Below are positions 1 to 8,203 of a stretch of 64,000 nt of DNA, piece by piece. Under the pieces are notes generated by a model. The model saw only the letters and a list, made by a program, of their open reading frames with translations, was not told where the DNA came from and did not search any database. Origin of the DNA: Agromyces archimandritae (GTDB lineage: Bacteria > Actinomycetota > Actinomycetes > Actinomycetales > Microbacteriaceae); the NCBI RefSeq assembly GCF_018024495.1, contig NZ_CP071696.1, positions 2,480,001 to 2,544,000 on the forward strand, in the 5' to 3' direction. The translations under genes were made by a program, and so were the position numbers. Each line of letters opens with the position of its first letter. The first letter of the stretch is position 1.

Positions 1-1440
1 GGGGGCATCATGAGCGCCACGCTCGGCTCCCTGATCTCGGAGCTCCAGCCGGATTGGAAGATCCGCGTCTACGAGCGGCTCGGCGAGGTCGCGCAGGAGT
101 CCTCCAACGCCTGGAACAACGCCGGCACCGGGCACGCGGCCCTCTGCGAGCTGAACTACATGCCCGAGGGCGAGGACGGCTCGGTCGACCCGGCCAAGGC
201 GATCTCGATCAACGAGCAGTTCCAGATCAGCCGGCAGTACTGGTCCTACCTCGTCGAGCAGGGCAAGCTGCCCACGCCGAACACCTTCATCAACACGGCC
301 CCCCACATGACCTTCGTCCAGGGCCGCAAGAACATCGACTACCTCCGCAAGCGCGTCGACGTGCTCGCCGACCAGCCCCTCTTCCCGGGCATGGAATACA
401 GCGAGGATCCGGAGCAGATCGGCGAGTGGACGCCGCTGCTCACGAAGAAGCGCAACCCCAAGCAGAAGATCGCCGCGACCCGCATCGAAGCCGGCACCGA
501 CGTCGACTTCGGGGCGCTCACCCGCGCCCTGTTCCGCGACCTCGAGGCCAAGGGCGGCGAGCTCCGCACGAACCACCAGGTCACCCGGTTGAAGCGCGGC
601 AAGGACGGCCGGTGGCGGCTGCGCCTGCGCCGCCTCGTCGGCGGCAACGTCGAGCACGTGAAGGCGCGCTTCGTCTTCGTCGGCGCCGGCGGCGGGGCGC
701 TCGCCCTGCTGCAGCACTCCGGCATCCCCGAGATCAAGGGCTTCGGCGGGTTCCCGATCTCCGGCCAGTTCCTCCGCACGACGAACCCGAAGATCGTCGC
801 CCAGCACAAGGCGAAGGTCTACGGCAAGGCCGCCGTCGGTGCGCCGCCCATGTCGGTGCCGCACCTCGACACGCGCATCGTCGACGGCGAGACCGCACTG
901 CTCTTCGGGCCCTACGCCGGCTTCACGCCGAAGTTCCTGAAGACGAGCACCTGGTTCGACCTGCCGTTCTCGATCCGCCTGCACAACATCTGGCCGATGC
1001 TGCAGGTCGCCTTCCGCAACGGCGACCTCGTCACGTACCTGCTCGGCGAGCTCTTCGCCTCGCGCGAGAAGAAGATGGATGCGCTGCGCGCCTTCATGCC
1101 CACCGCCAAGACCGAGGACTGGGAGCTCATCACCGCCGGTCAGCGCGTGCAGGTCATGAAGAAGGACGGCGCCAAGGGCGGCGTCCTGCAGTTCGGCACC
1201 GAGGTCATCACGGGCGCCGAGGGCACCATCGCCGGCCTCCTCGGGGCCTCGCCCGGGGCATCCACCGCGGCGCCCATCATGCTCGACGTGCTGCGCCGCT
1301 GCTTCCCCGAGCGGATCGAGGCGTGGGAGCCCAAGCTGCGCGAGATGATCCCGAGCTACGGCACGAAGCTCTCCGACGACCCGGCGGCCGCGGCCGCCTC
1401 GCTCGCCGCGACGGCGAAGACGCTCGGGCTGCAGGCGTAG
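1..1440 (+). CDS. mqo: Malate:quinone oxidoreductase, 5' end cut by window
   Basis: Membrane-associated FAD enzyme that oxidises malate to oxaloacetate and passes electrons to menaquinone, replacing or supplementing malate dehydrogenase in the TCA cycle. The frame is open from base 1 and reads GGIMSATLGSLISELQP, which is the end of the N-terminal FAD-binding glycine motif of this family. The ATG at base 10 is therefore internal and roughly 10-20 residues lie upstream of the window. Family-typical stretches follow: SSNAWNNAGTGHAALCELNY, an internal VGAGGGALALL segment, and GLLGASPGASTAAPIMLDVL near the C-terminus. The 479 residues seen agree with the usual length near 490-500. No strong terminator follows. 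Identification is firm; the true start is outside the window. Confidence 0.95.
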   Translation, partial: GGIMSATLGSLISELQPDWKIRVYERLGEVAQESSNAWNNAGTGHAALCELNYMPEGEDGSVDPAKAISINEQFQISRQYWSYLVEQGKLPTPNTFINTAPHMTFVQGRKNIDYLRKRVDVLADQPLFPGMEYSEDPEQIGEWTPLLTKKRNPKQKIAATRIEAGTDVDFGALTRALFRDLEAKGGELRTNHQVTRLKRGKDGRWRLRLRRLVGGNVEHVKARFVFVGAGGGALALLQHSGIPEIKGFGGFPISGQFLRTTNPKIVAQHKAKVYGKAAVGAPPMSVPHLDTRIVDGETALLFGPYAGFTPKFLKTSTWFDLPFSIRLHNIWPMLQVAFRNGDLVTYLLGELFASREKKMDALRAFMPTAKTEDWELITAGQRVQVMKKDGAKGGVLQFGTEVITGAEGTIAGLLGASPGASTAAPIMLDVLRRCFPERIEAWEPKLREMIPSYGTKLSDDPAAAAASLAATAKTLGLQA

Positions 1441-1739
1441 CCACGGCCTGCTCGGCGCGACACGCCGTGCGGGGTTCCGCAGCGCGCGGTGCCGTGATAG
1501 CGTCGTCGGGCTATGAAGTGAGCACACTCCACCGTCCCGCGCCCGAGGCGCCGTCGACCCGTGGGGTGCTCCTCTTCAGTTGATCGCGACGGCTGAGCGG
1601 CGACCCCTCCGTGCGCGGCGAATGCCCGGCGGGAATCATCCTCGTCCGGGTCGCCGGCCTGCATGCCGGTGACCGCCCCGTGCGGCGCGCCGCGGCATCC
1701 ACCGGCGACCCGGACCGGCCCCGGAAGGGGAGTCCCGTT
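1441..1739 (+). other. Intergenic/leader region upstream of the ABC-F gene
   Basis: About 300 bases with no convincing gene. A TANNNT hexamer (TAGCGT, 1498-1503) could be a -10 element. If so, the ABC-F mRNA has an untranslated leader of about 230 bases. Within it are a minimal ATG-AAG-TGA frame at 1513-1521, an overlapping 22-codon GTG frame (1518-1583) and a 16-codon ATG frame (1622-1672), none with a strong ribosome binding site. Long leaders with small frames are known to control antibiotic-inducible ABC-F genes, but nothing here proves that. Confidence 0.35.
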
Positions 1740-3515
1740 TTGCCACTCACCATCACCCATTCCCACCACCTCGCAGCCGACGGCCTCGGCTGGCACTACG
1801 GCGACACCAGGGTCTTCGCGGACCTCGCGCTCACCGTCGCCGGCGACCAGCGCATCGGCCTGATCGGCGAGAACGGAGCCGGAAAGTCCACCCTGCTCCG
1901 GCTGCTCGCCGGCGGCCCGGACACCGTGCCCGTGGCCGCTCCGAGGTCCGGTCACGGGTTCGAGCCGGGGTCCGGTCCGGGATCCGGTCACGGGTCCGGA
2001 AGGATCATCCGACCCGCCCGCACGGGCCTGCTCGAACAGGAGCCGCCGTTCGCACCCGGCGACACCGTCGCCGGCGTGCTCGAGGCCGCCCTCGCAGAGA
2101 CGCGTGCCCTCGAACGCACCCTCGACGAGGCCGCCGCGGCCATGGCCGACGGCACCCGGGCATCCGCGAACCGCTACGCCGACGCGCTGGACGCCGCCGA
2201 ACGCGCCGACGTCTGGTCGGCCGAGGCCCGCCGCGACGCGCTGCTCGACGGGCTCGGCGTCGCCGGCATCCCCGGCGAGCGCCGCATGGGCGAGGTCTCC
2301 GGCGGCCAGCGCAGCCGCTTCGCGCTCGCCGCACTCCTGCTGCGGGCGCCCGAGGGGCTGCTGCTGGACGAACCCACCAACCACCTCGACGACGACGCGG
2401 TGGCCTTCCTCGAAGCGCAGCTGCGCGCCTGGCGGGGCCCCGTGCTGTTCGCCAGCCATGACCGGGCGTTCCTCGACGGGGTCGCCACGGCCCTCTTCGA
2501 CGTCGACCCGGCCCGCGCCGGCACCGGCGGGGCGAGCGCCTCGGCTGTCTTCGGCGGCGGCTTCAGCGACTACCTGCTCGAGAAGGACGCCGAGCGGGCC
2601 CGCTGGGAACGCCGCTACGCCGACGAGCAGGCGGAGCTCGCGAGGCTGCGCCTCGCGGTCGCCGACACGGCCCGCCACGTCGCCCACGGCCGCGGCCCGC
2701 GCGACAACGACAAGTTCATCCATCGCTTCAAGGGAGCCCGGAACGATCAGGCGATCTCCCGCCGCGTCCGCGACGCCGAGCAGCGCCTCGCCACCCTCGA
2801 ACGCGAGCAGGTGCGCCGGCCCCGCGATCCGCTCGCCTTCGCCGGCATCCCCTCCGGGTCGCACGCCCTCGACGCATCCGCCGGGTCGCTCGTGCAGCTC
2901 GCCGACGTCCGCGTCGACGGGAGGCTCGGGATCGACCGCCTCTCGATCGAGCCCGACGCCCGACTCCTCGTGACGGGCGCGAACGGGGCCGGCAAATCGA
3001 CGCTGCTCGCGGTGCTCGCCGGGCGCCTGGCAGCGGATGCCGGGTCGGTGCACCGCCGCCGGGGGCTCCGCACCGGCATCCTCGAGCAGGACGTGCGATT
3101 CGCCGACCCCGCCGCCTCCCCGCGCGAGCTCTACGCACGCGTCCTCGGCGAGCGGCGCGCCGAGCAGCTGCCGCTCACCGGCCTCGGCCTCATCGCCCCG
3201 CGCGATGCGGACCGGCCCGTCGGCGCCCTCTCGGTCGGGCAGCAGCGCCGGCTCGCGCTCGCGCTCGTGATCGCGAAACCGCCGCACCTGTTCCTCCTCG
3301 ACGAACCGACGAACCACCTCTCGCTCGCCCTCGCGACCGAGCTCGAAGACGCCCTCGGGCACTACCCCGGCGCCGTCGTCATCGCGAGCCACGACCGCTG
3401 GCTCCGCCGCCGCTGGTCGGGCTCCGCCCTCCCCTCACCCCCGCCCGCCCGCCGGTCGAGTAGGCGCGCAGCGCCGTATCGAGACCCTCCGCCCGCCCGC
3501 CCGCCGGTCGAGTAG
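1740..3515 (+). CDS. ABC-F family ATPase (two ABC domains, no membrane domain)
   Basis: Soluble tandem-ABC protein of the ABC-F class, whose members act on the ribosome as translation factors or antibiotic-protection proteins. Domain 1 has Walker A GENGAGKST (about residue 42), signature VSGGQRSR (about 186) and Walker B LLLDEPTNH. Domain 2 has GANGAGKST (about 412), LSVGQQRR and FLLDEPTNH. The TTG start at 1740 was chosen because GGAAGGGGAG lies just upstream and the family N-terminus begins close after it; the frame is open further upstream without support. A Gly/Ser/His/Pro-rich insert (residues about 63-90) interrupts domain 1. The C-terminus runs through one copy of the GGTCGAGTAG repeat and stops at the TAG of the second (ending PVE). 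Antibiotic specificity cannot be told. Confidence 0.85.
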   Translation: MPLTITHSHHLAADGLGWHYGDTRVFADLALTVAGDQRIGLIGENGAGKSTLLRLLAGGPDTVPVAAPRSGHGFEPGSGPGSGHGSGRIIRPARTGLLEQEPPFAPGDTVAGVLEAALAETRALERTLDEAAAAMADGTRASANRYADALDAAERADVWSAEARRDALLDGLGVAGIPGERRMGEVSGGQRSRFALAALLLRAPEGLLLDEPTNHLDDDAVAFLEAQLRAWRGPVLFASHDRAFLDGVATALFDVDPARAGTGGASASAVFGGGFSDYLLEKDAERARWERRYADEQAELARLRLAVADTARHVAHGRGPRDNDKFIHRFKGARNDQAISRRVRDAEQRLATLEREQVRRPRDPLAFAGIPSGSHALDASAGSLVQLADVRVDGRLGIDRLSIEPDARLLVTGANGAGKSTLLAVLAGRLAADAGSVHRRRGLRTGILEQDVRFADPAASPRELYARVLGERRAEQLPLTGLGLIAPRDADRPVGALSVGQQRRLALALVIAKPPHLFLLDEPTNHLSLALATELEDALGHYPGAVVIASHDRWLRRRWSGSALPSPPPARRSSRRAAPYRDPPPARPPVE

Positions 3516-3594
3516 GCGCGCAGCGCCGTATCGAGACTCCCTCCGTCCCCGCCCGCCCGCCGGTCGAGTAGGCGCGCAGCGCCGTATCGAGACC
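3453..3594 (+). repeat. Three direct copies of a GGTCGAGTAG...GTATCGAGACC element
   Basis: Copies at about 3453-3486, 3505-3537 and 3561-3594, separated by GC-rich spacers with CCGCCCGCC runs. Each has outer arms GGTCGAGTAG and GTATCGAGAC(C) around a palindromic core GGCGCGCAGCGCC. The arms are imperfect inverted complements, so each copy can fold. The TAG in copy 2 is the stop codon of the ABC-F gene. The same family with other cores occurs at 20337-20595. Confidence 0.9.
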
Positions 3595-3638
3595 CCGCCC
3601 TCCCGCCGGAGTGCCGGTTTCCCGTCGAACGCGGCCTG

Positions 3639-3700
3639 GGAGTGCCGATCTCCCGCCGGAGTGCCGACTTCCCGGTCCTCCGGCGGGAGATCGGCACTCC
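3639..3700. repeat. 22-bp perfect inverted repeat
   Basis: Arm 3639-3660 (GGAGTGCCGATCTCCCGC plus GGA after C) is exactly complementary to 3679-3700, with an 18-base loop. A further partial copy of the arm (CCGGAGTGCCG) lies in the loop and another at about 3605-3617. It could end the ABC-F transcript, but it lacks a T tract and may be another intergenic repeat family. Confidence 0.75.
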
Positions 3701-3744
3701 TCGTGAGCAGTTCCGAAGACGAGGTGCATCGACTTGCCCTGAAT

Positions 3745-3765
3745 TAGAAACTGTGTTCGAATAAT
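3745..3765 (+). promoter_or_regulatory. Possible LexA (SOS) box overlapping a -10 element
   Basis: TAGAAA-CTGT-GTTCGA (3745-3760) matches 10 of the 12 specified positions of the actinobacterial LexA box TCGAAC-N4-GTTCGA. It runs directly into AATAAT (3760-3765), a plausible -10 hexamer three bases before the GTG start at 3769, so the transcript would be nearly leaderless. The site is imperfect in its left half. Confidence 0.5.
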
Positions 3766-3768
3766 CGT

Positions 3769-4860
3769 GTGAGATGGAGCGGTCAGGAACTCGGCGTCGG
3801 GCGGAACGACACCCTGCCGGGCCTCGCGCGCCTGAACACCCTCGTCCGCACGGTCGAGACGCCGGAGTTCGCGGGTATGACGTTCCACGAGGTGCTCGCG
3901 AAGTCCGCCCTGAACCGCGTCCCCGGCACCTCGAAGATGTCCTTCGGCTGGACGATCAACCCCTACCGAGGCTGTTCTCATGCTTGCGCTTATTGTTTCG
4001 CGCGCCCCACGCATGAGTATCTCGATCTCGATTCGGGCGATGACTTCGATCGGCAGATCGTCGTGAAGATCAACGTCGCCGAGGTGCTGCGGAAGGAGCT
4101 CGCACGGCCGGGCTGGCGCCACGAGTCGGTCGCGCTCGGCACGAACACCGATCCGTACCAGCGCGCCGAGGGGCGCTACGAGCTCATGCCGGGCATCATC
4201 GACGCGCTCGCCGGCTCCCGCACGCCGTTCAGCATCCTGACGAAAGGCACGCTGCTGCGTCGCGATCTGCCGCGGCTGCAGGCGGCGGCCCGGCTCGTCC
4301 CCATCGACCTCGCGATGTCGATCGCGATCTACGACCACGATCTCCAGCAGTCCGTCGAGCCGGGTACGCCGAGCACGAAGGCGCGCCTTGCGACCGTCAC
4401 GGCCGTGCGCGAGGCCGGCTTCGACTGCAGCGTCTTCCTCATGCCGATCCTGCCGTACCTCACCGATTCGAAGGCCCATCTCGACGAAGCGCTCCGGAGG
4501 GTGAAGGCGGCCGGTGCGACGACGGTCCTGTACAGCGCCCTGCACCTGCGGGGCTCCGTAAAGCCGTGGTTCATGCGGTGGCTCGCACGCGAGCACCCGG
4601 AACTCGTCCCGAGGTACCGCTCCATGTACTACGGGCAGAACGCCTACGCGCCGAAGGAGTACCGGCGCTGGCTCGCCGAGCGCATCCACCCGCTCATCCG
4701 TGCGCACGGGCTCGCGCGCGGCGAGGAGGACCCCGTCACGGGCGGCATCCGCTCCCGAGCGCTCGGCCGCGATCCCGCCCCGGCGCCCGCCGGCCCGTTC
4801 GAAGCCGGCCCCGGGGCGGCCGTCGGCTGGTCGACGGCGCAGCCCGGGGTGCTGTTCTGA
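3769..4860 (+). CDS. Rv2578c-family radical SAM protein (SplB-like)
   Basis: Radical SAM enzyme related to spore photoproduct lyase-like proteins (COG1533) and to mycobacterial Rv2578c; the substrate is unknown. The cluster-binding motif is CSHACAYC (about residues 68-75) in the family context NPYRGCSHACAYCFARPTHE. SAM-binding and barrel segments follow (GTNTDPYQ, ILTKGTLLRRDL). The GTG start gives MRWSGQ, the usual beginning of this family, and no ribosome binding site is needed if the message is leaderless. The C-terminal 40 residues are Pro/Ala-rich. The possible LexA box over its promoter would suit a DNA-damage role, but this is inferred. Confidence 0.88.
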   Translation: MRWSGQELGVGRNDTLPGLARLNTLVRTVETPEFAGMTFHEVLAKSALNRVPGTSKMSFGWTINPYRGCSHACAYCFARPTHEYLDLDSGDDFDRQIVVKINVAEVLRKELARPGWRHESVALGTNTDPYQRAEGRYELMPGIIDALAGSRTPFSILTKGTLLRRDLPRLQAAARLVPIDLAMSIAIYDHDLQQSVEPGTPSTKARLATVTAVREAGFDCSVFLMPILPYLTDSKAHLDEALRRVKAAGATTVLYSALHLRGSVKPWFMRWLAREHPELVPRYRSMYYGQNAYAPKEYRRWLAERIHPLIRAHGLARGEEDPVTGGIRSRALGRDPAPAPAGPFEAGPGAAVGWSTAQPGVLF

Positions 4861-5101
4861 TGTCGCCGCAGGCAGGCCCGCTCGCGGCGAGGGCGCGCCG
4901 CCCGTGTGAACGCCGACAGAACGCGCCGCCGCCGGCACGGTCGACCGAGCGTCGACGGCATCGGTACGCCTCGAACCGGGGCTGTGCGGCGGATCCACGC
5001 CATCTCGCGAAATCCTTGGCTCAGCTGAGTTCCTGCTGGGATAATTCCGGGGACGGAAGACGACGACCGTCTTCCGACACCGGCCCGGATGCGGGGAGTC
5101 G
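4861..5101 (+). promoter_or_regulatory. Intergenic region with a promoter for the kinase-like pair
   Basis: TTGGCT (5016-5021), an 18-base spacer and GATAAT (5040-5045) form a good housekeeping promoter about 57 bases before the ATG at 5102. The start codon is preceded by a CGGGGAGTC ribosome binding site. The rest of the gap (4861-5010) shows no gene or clear structure. Confidence 0.6.
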
Positions 5102-6301
5102 ATGCCGAGCAGCGAGCGAATCGACGACGGGGCGTTCAGCGCGTCCTTTCGCTCGGCCGCCCTCTGGGGGGCGGCGGTCGCGATCGCCGCATCCATCGGC
5201 ATCGCCATCGTCGTCATGGTCGAGCAGGAAGAGCCGCTCGCGCCCATCGCGATCGTCCTCTTCGTCGCGCTCTGGGTCGCCGTCTTGGTGCCGCACCGGG
5301 TCCGACGAGTGCCGGTCGCCGTGATCGCCTTGATCGCCGGAAGCGCGCTGGTCACCTGCCTCACCGTGCTCATCCTGACCTGGCAGCACGGCTTCACCGA
5401 CACCAACAGCCTCGCGATCGCCATGCCGGCCGTCGCACTCATGTTCATCAGCGGCCCGGGCGGCATGCTCGCCGCGCTGCTGTGGCCGGCGGCCGGGTTC
5501 GTGCTCGGCACCTGCGCGGGCTTCGTCGCAGCGGCGCTGACCGGCCTCACGGCCTCGCTGAACGTCGCAGCGTTCGGGGCCTTCCTGCTGATCATCGGCT
5601 TCCGGGCCGCCGAGTGGAGCGTGCGCAGTCGAGTGGGCGCACTGCGTGGCGTGCCGGCGACCGCGACCCCGCCCGGAACCGAGGCGGCGGCTACGGTTGC
5701 CGCGGTCGCCGCCGGGCACCTCCGCGCGATCGCCGAGTCCGGTTCCGGGCCGCTCGATCCCAAGATGCGCGCCGAGATCCGCCGCGACCTCGCACGCTTC
5801 GTCGGGCATGATTGGCGCGCACTCGCCGGGGCGCTCGCGACGCCCGCCGGCCCCCGAGGCGTCCCATCCGGTGCGGCGGGCGAGCCGTTCGCCGAGGCAG
5901 GCCGTGCACCGGTGGCGGTCGGGCTGCCGCAGCTGGCCGCGTCCGCGTCGAGCGTGGGGATCCTCGTCCGCCGGAGCGGCGACCCGGCCCTGCTCGGGCG
6001 CCTCCCGCCGCCCGCGCGCGACGCGGTGGATGCCGCGCTCGCCCAGTGCGTCGTCAACGTCGCAAGGCACGCCGGGGTGAACGAGGCCGCCCTGTCCGTA
6101 CGGGAGGACGACGGCTGTCTCGAAGCCGTGTTCTCGGACGAGGGGGCGGGGTTCGACGCCGCCGCGATCGGCCCGGACCGCGTGGGCCTCCGCATCTCGG
6201 TGCAGGCGCGCATCGAGTCCGTCGGCGGTTCGGTCGCCGTCCGTTCCGTCCCGGGCGAAGGAACCGCGATCACGATCCGCATCCCGATCGGGGAGGCGTG
6301 A
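5102..6301 (+). CDS. Membrane protein with histidine-kinase-type ATPase domain
   Basis: About 399 residues. The first ~180 form several hydrophobic membrane segments (for example GAAVAIAASIGIAIVVMV and FGAFLLIIGF). The C-terminal third is a GHKL ATPase fold: N-box VVNVARHAG (about residue 320), G1 DEGAGFD and G2 VGLRISVQAR with GSVAVRSVPGEGTAITIRIP. These resemble the ATPase of NarX/DesK-like kinases. The usual phospho-acceptor helix with an RDLHD-type histidine is not seen between membrane and ATPase parts, so it may not autophosphorylate. It overlaps the next gene by one base (TGATG), and no response regulator is adjacent. It could be an orphan or degenerate kinase; the signal is unknown. 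Confidence 0.75.
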   Translation: MPSSERIDDGAFSASFRSAALWGAAVAIAASIGIAIVVMVEQEEPLAPIAIVLFVALWVAVLVPHRVRRVPVAVIALIAGSALVTCLTVLILTWQHGFTDTNSLAIAMPAVALMFISGPGGMLAALLWPAAGFVLGTCAGFVAAALTGLTASLNVAAFGAFLLIIGFRAAEWSVRSRVGALRGVPATATPPGTEAAATVAAVAAGHLRAIAESGSGPLDPKMRAEIRRDLARFVGHDWRALAGALATPAGPRGVPSGAAGEPFAEAGRAPVAVGLPQLAASASSVGILVRRSGDPALLGRLPPPARDAVDAALAQCVVNVARHAGVNEAALSVREDDGCLEAVFSDEGAGFDAAAIGPDRVGLRISVQARIESVGGSVAVRSVPGEGTAITIRIPIGEA

Positions 6302-7467
6302 TGCCGGGCCGCACTTCGCTCACCGAACAGGACATCAGCCCGCGACGGGCGGACGCCGCCCGCCCAGCCGTCGTCGTCGGTGCGATCGCCTGCGTCGTCC
6401 TTGCGGCGATCACCCTCGTCAGCCACCTCGACGAAGCGCACCGGGCCATCCCTGCGGTGCTCTCGGTCGCTCTCGTCGCCGCGGCCGGCATCGCGGCGGT
6501 GATCGCGACGCGGGCGAGGTTCGACCCGTTCCGGCCCGAGCGTCTCTGGATCGTCATCGCCGTCTCGATCTGCGCATCCATCGCCGAATTCGCGAGCACC
6601 GCCGGCAACAACGCCCGCGTCTACGACGACTTCGGCCCGTACGTGACGGGCATCCTCCTCATCGTGCTCGCCCCGTTCGTCGGCTGGCTGTCGATCGTGA
6701 TCGCCGGGGTCGGGGCGGCGGCCCTGCAGCTCGTCGTCGTCATCGGCGCCCTCGGCTACCAGCAGACGCAGGCGCCCACCGGGGTGTCGCTGATCGCGGC
6801 GACCGCGCCGCTGCTCGCCCTCACCGCCGTCGCGGCCGGCTTCTCGGCGGCGATCGTGCGCAACGTCCTCGCCAGGCAGCGCGCCCACAACCGGGCCATG
6901 ATCGCCGCCGCCCGCGCCCGCGGGGGCCGCGGGCCGAACGACCGCGCCCGGCTCCTCGTCGGCGAGGTGCTGCCGTTCTTCGTCGAGATCGCAAGCGCCA
7001 CCCGGGTGAGCGTCGAACAGGTCGACCGGGCCCGCGAGCTCGCGGAGGCCCTCGAAGAGGTCCCCGAGACCGTCGCGGACCGCGACTGGCTCGCCGAGCT
7101 CGCCGGCCGGGTGGTCTCCGCGGGCCGCCGCATGCATGTGGACGACGTCGGTGCCGCATCCACGGAGCTGACGACCGGGCAGGCGAACGGGGTCGCGGCC
7201 CTCGTCCGCTGGCTCGCGGGCGCCCGCACGCCCGAGCTCACGGCGATCGAGGTGCATTTCGGCCGGGCGGGCGGCCGCCCCGAGGTCGTCGTGGATGCGA
7301 CCCTCGAGTCCGACGCCCCCGATTTCCGCCGGGAGCTCGACGGCTTCGCCGTCGTCCTCGGCTCGCTGTTCGCGCACGTCGAGGTCACGCGGGCGCGGGA
7401 CAATACCAGGGTGACGATGTCCGACGTCGTCGCGACGTATCCACCCCTGGACGACGGGAGCCCGTGA
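6301..7467 (+). CDS. Polytopic membrane protein, kinase-like partner
   Basis: 388 residues starting at the ATG that overlaps the previous stop, so translation is probably coupled. There are about six hydrophobic segments in the first ~200 residues, followed by a soluble tail. The tail resembles the dimerisation and ATPase layout of the upstream protein but lacks recognisable N, G1 or G2 boxes. It may be a degenerate histidine-kinase paralogue forming a complex with its neighbour. No confident family was recognised. The gene stops one base before thymidine kinase, so the three genes likely share a transcript. Confidence 0.7.
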   Translation: MPGRTSLTEQDISPRRADAARPAVVVGAIACVVLAAITLVSHLDEAHRAIPAVLSVALVAAAGIAAVIATRARFDPFRPERLWIVIAVSICASIAEFASTAGNNARVYDDFGPYVTGILLIVLAPFVGWLSIVIAGVGAAALQLVVVIGALGYQQTQAPTGVSLIAATAPLLALTAVAAGFSAAIVRNVLARQRAHNRAMIAAARARGGRGPNDRARLLVGEVLPFFVEIASATRVSVEQVDRARELAEALEEVPETVADRDWLAELAGRVVSAGRRMHVDDVGAASTELTTGQANGVAALVRWLAGARTPELTAIEVHFGRAGGRPEVVVDATLESDAPDFRRELDGFAVVLGSLFAHVEVTRARDNTRVTMSDVVATYPPLDDGSP

Positions 7468-7468
7468 C

Positions 7469-8089
7469 ATGGCGAAGCTCTATTTCCGCTACGGCGCGAT
7501 GAACTCGGGCAAGTCGACGGCCCTGCTGCAGGCCGCATTCAACTACGAGGAGCGCGGCCACCGCGTGCTCCTCGCCAAACCCGCCGTCGACACCAAAGGC
7601 GACCATCGCATCGTCTCGCGACTCGGCGTCACGCGCGAGGTCGACTACATCATCGAGCCGGGGGCGGATGTGCTCGCGGTTTTCGAGCAGCACCGCGCCG
7701 GCGTCATCGAGTCGGCCGGTCGCGACGTCAGCTGCCTCCTCATCGACGAGGCGCAGTTCCTCGAGGCCGAGCAGGTGGAGGATCTGCTGCGCATCGCTCT
7801 GCTCGACGACATCCCGGTGCTCGCCTACGGCATCCGCACCGACTTCCAGACTGTCGCCTTCCCCGGCAGCCGCCGCCTCCTCGAGATCTCGCACGCCCTC
7901 GAGGAGCTGAAGACGATCTGTCGGTGCGGCCGCAAGGCGATCTTCAACGGCCGGCGCATCAACGGGCGCTTCGTCTTCGACGGCGATCAGGTCGCGATCG
8001 ACGAGGACCTGGTCTCCTACGAGTCGCTCTGCGGCGTCTGCTACCTGCAGGAGTCGGGCGGGGTGCTGAACGGCCGCGCGCACGGGTGA
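7469..8089 (+). CDS. tdk: Thymidine kinase, type II
   Basis: Phosphorylates thymidine to dTMP in pyrimidine salvage. It has the P-loop GAMNSGKST near residue 9, Walker B-like LLIDEAQF, and the zinc ribbon made by CRCG and CGVC near the C-terminus, all in family order. At 206 residues it has the normal length. The ATG lies one base after the stop of the preceding membrane protein, with GGGAG upstream, suggesting coupling to that pair, although no functional link is obvious. Confidence 0.95.
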   Translation: MAKLYFRYGAMNSGKSTALLQAAFNYEERGHRVLLAKPAVDTKGDHRIVSRLGVTREVDYIIEPGADVLAVFEQHRAGVIESAGRDVSCLLIDEAQFLEAEQVEDLLRIALLDDIPVLAYGIRTDFQTVAFPGSRRLLEISHALEELKTICRCGRKAIFNGRRINGRFVFDGDQVAIDEDLVSYESLCGVCYLQESGGVLNGRAHG

Positions 8090-8175
8090 CGCTTCGTCCG
8101 CGAGTGGATGCCGGAGCGCACCGCCGCGGCTTCGCGCCCTGCCCCGGCTCGGCCGGTTCCCAGCGCCACGGCCGG

Positions 8176-8181
8176 TAGAAT
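8176..8181 (+). promoter_or_regulatory. Candidate -10 hexamer for the SURF1 gene
   Basis: TAGAAT matches TANNNT and lies 22 bases before the GTG start, leaving a short leader that contains a GGAAGG ribosome binding site. No clear -35 element is visible. Confidence 0.45.
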
Positions 8182-8203
8182 CGGGTGACTCGGAAGGCCC
8201 CCT

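Noticed and set aside
1356..3392. Minus-strand frame opposite the ABC-F gene
   Set aside because: Antisense to a two-domain ABC protein with complete motifs; no family is visible.
4955..5000. tRNA-like 3' end (CTCGAACCGGGG)
   Set aside because: No acceptor stem, anticodon arm or matching 5' half could be found.
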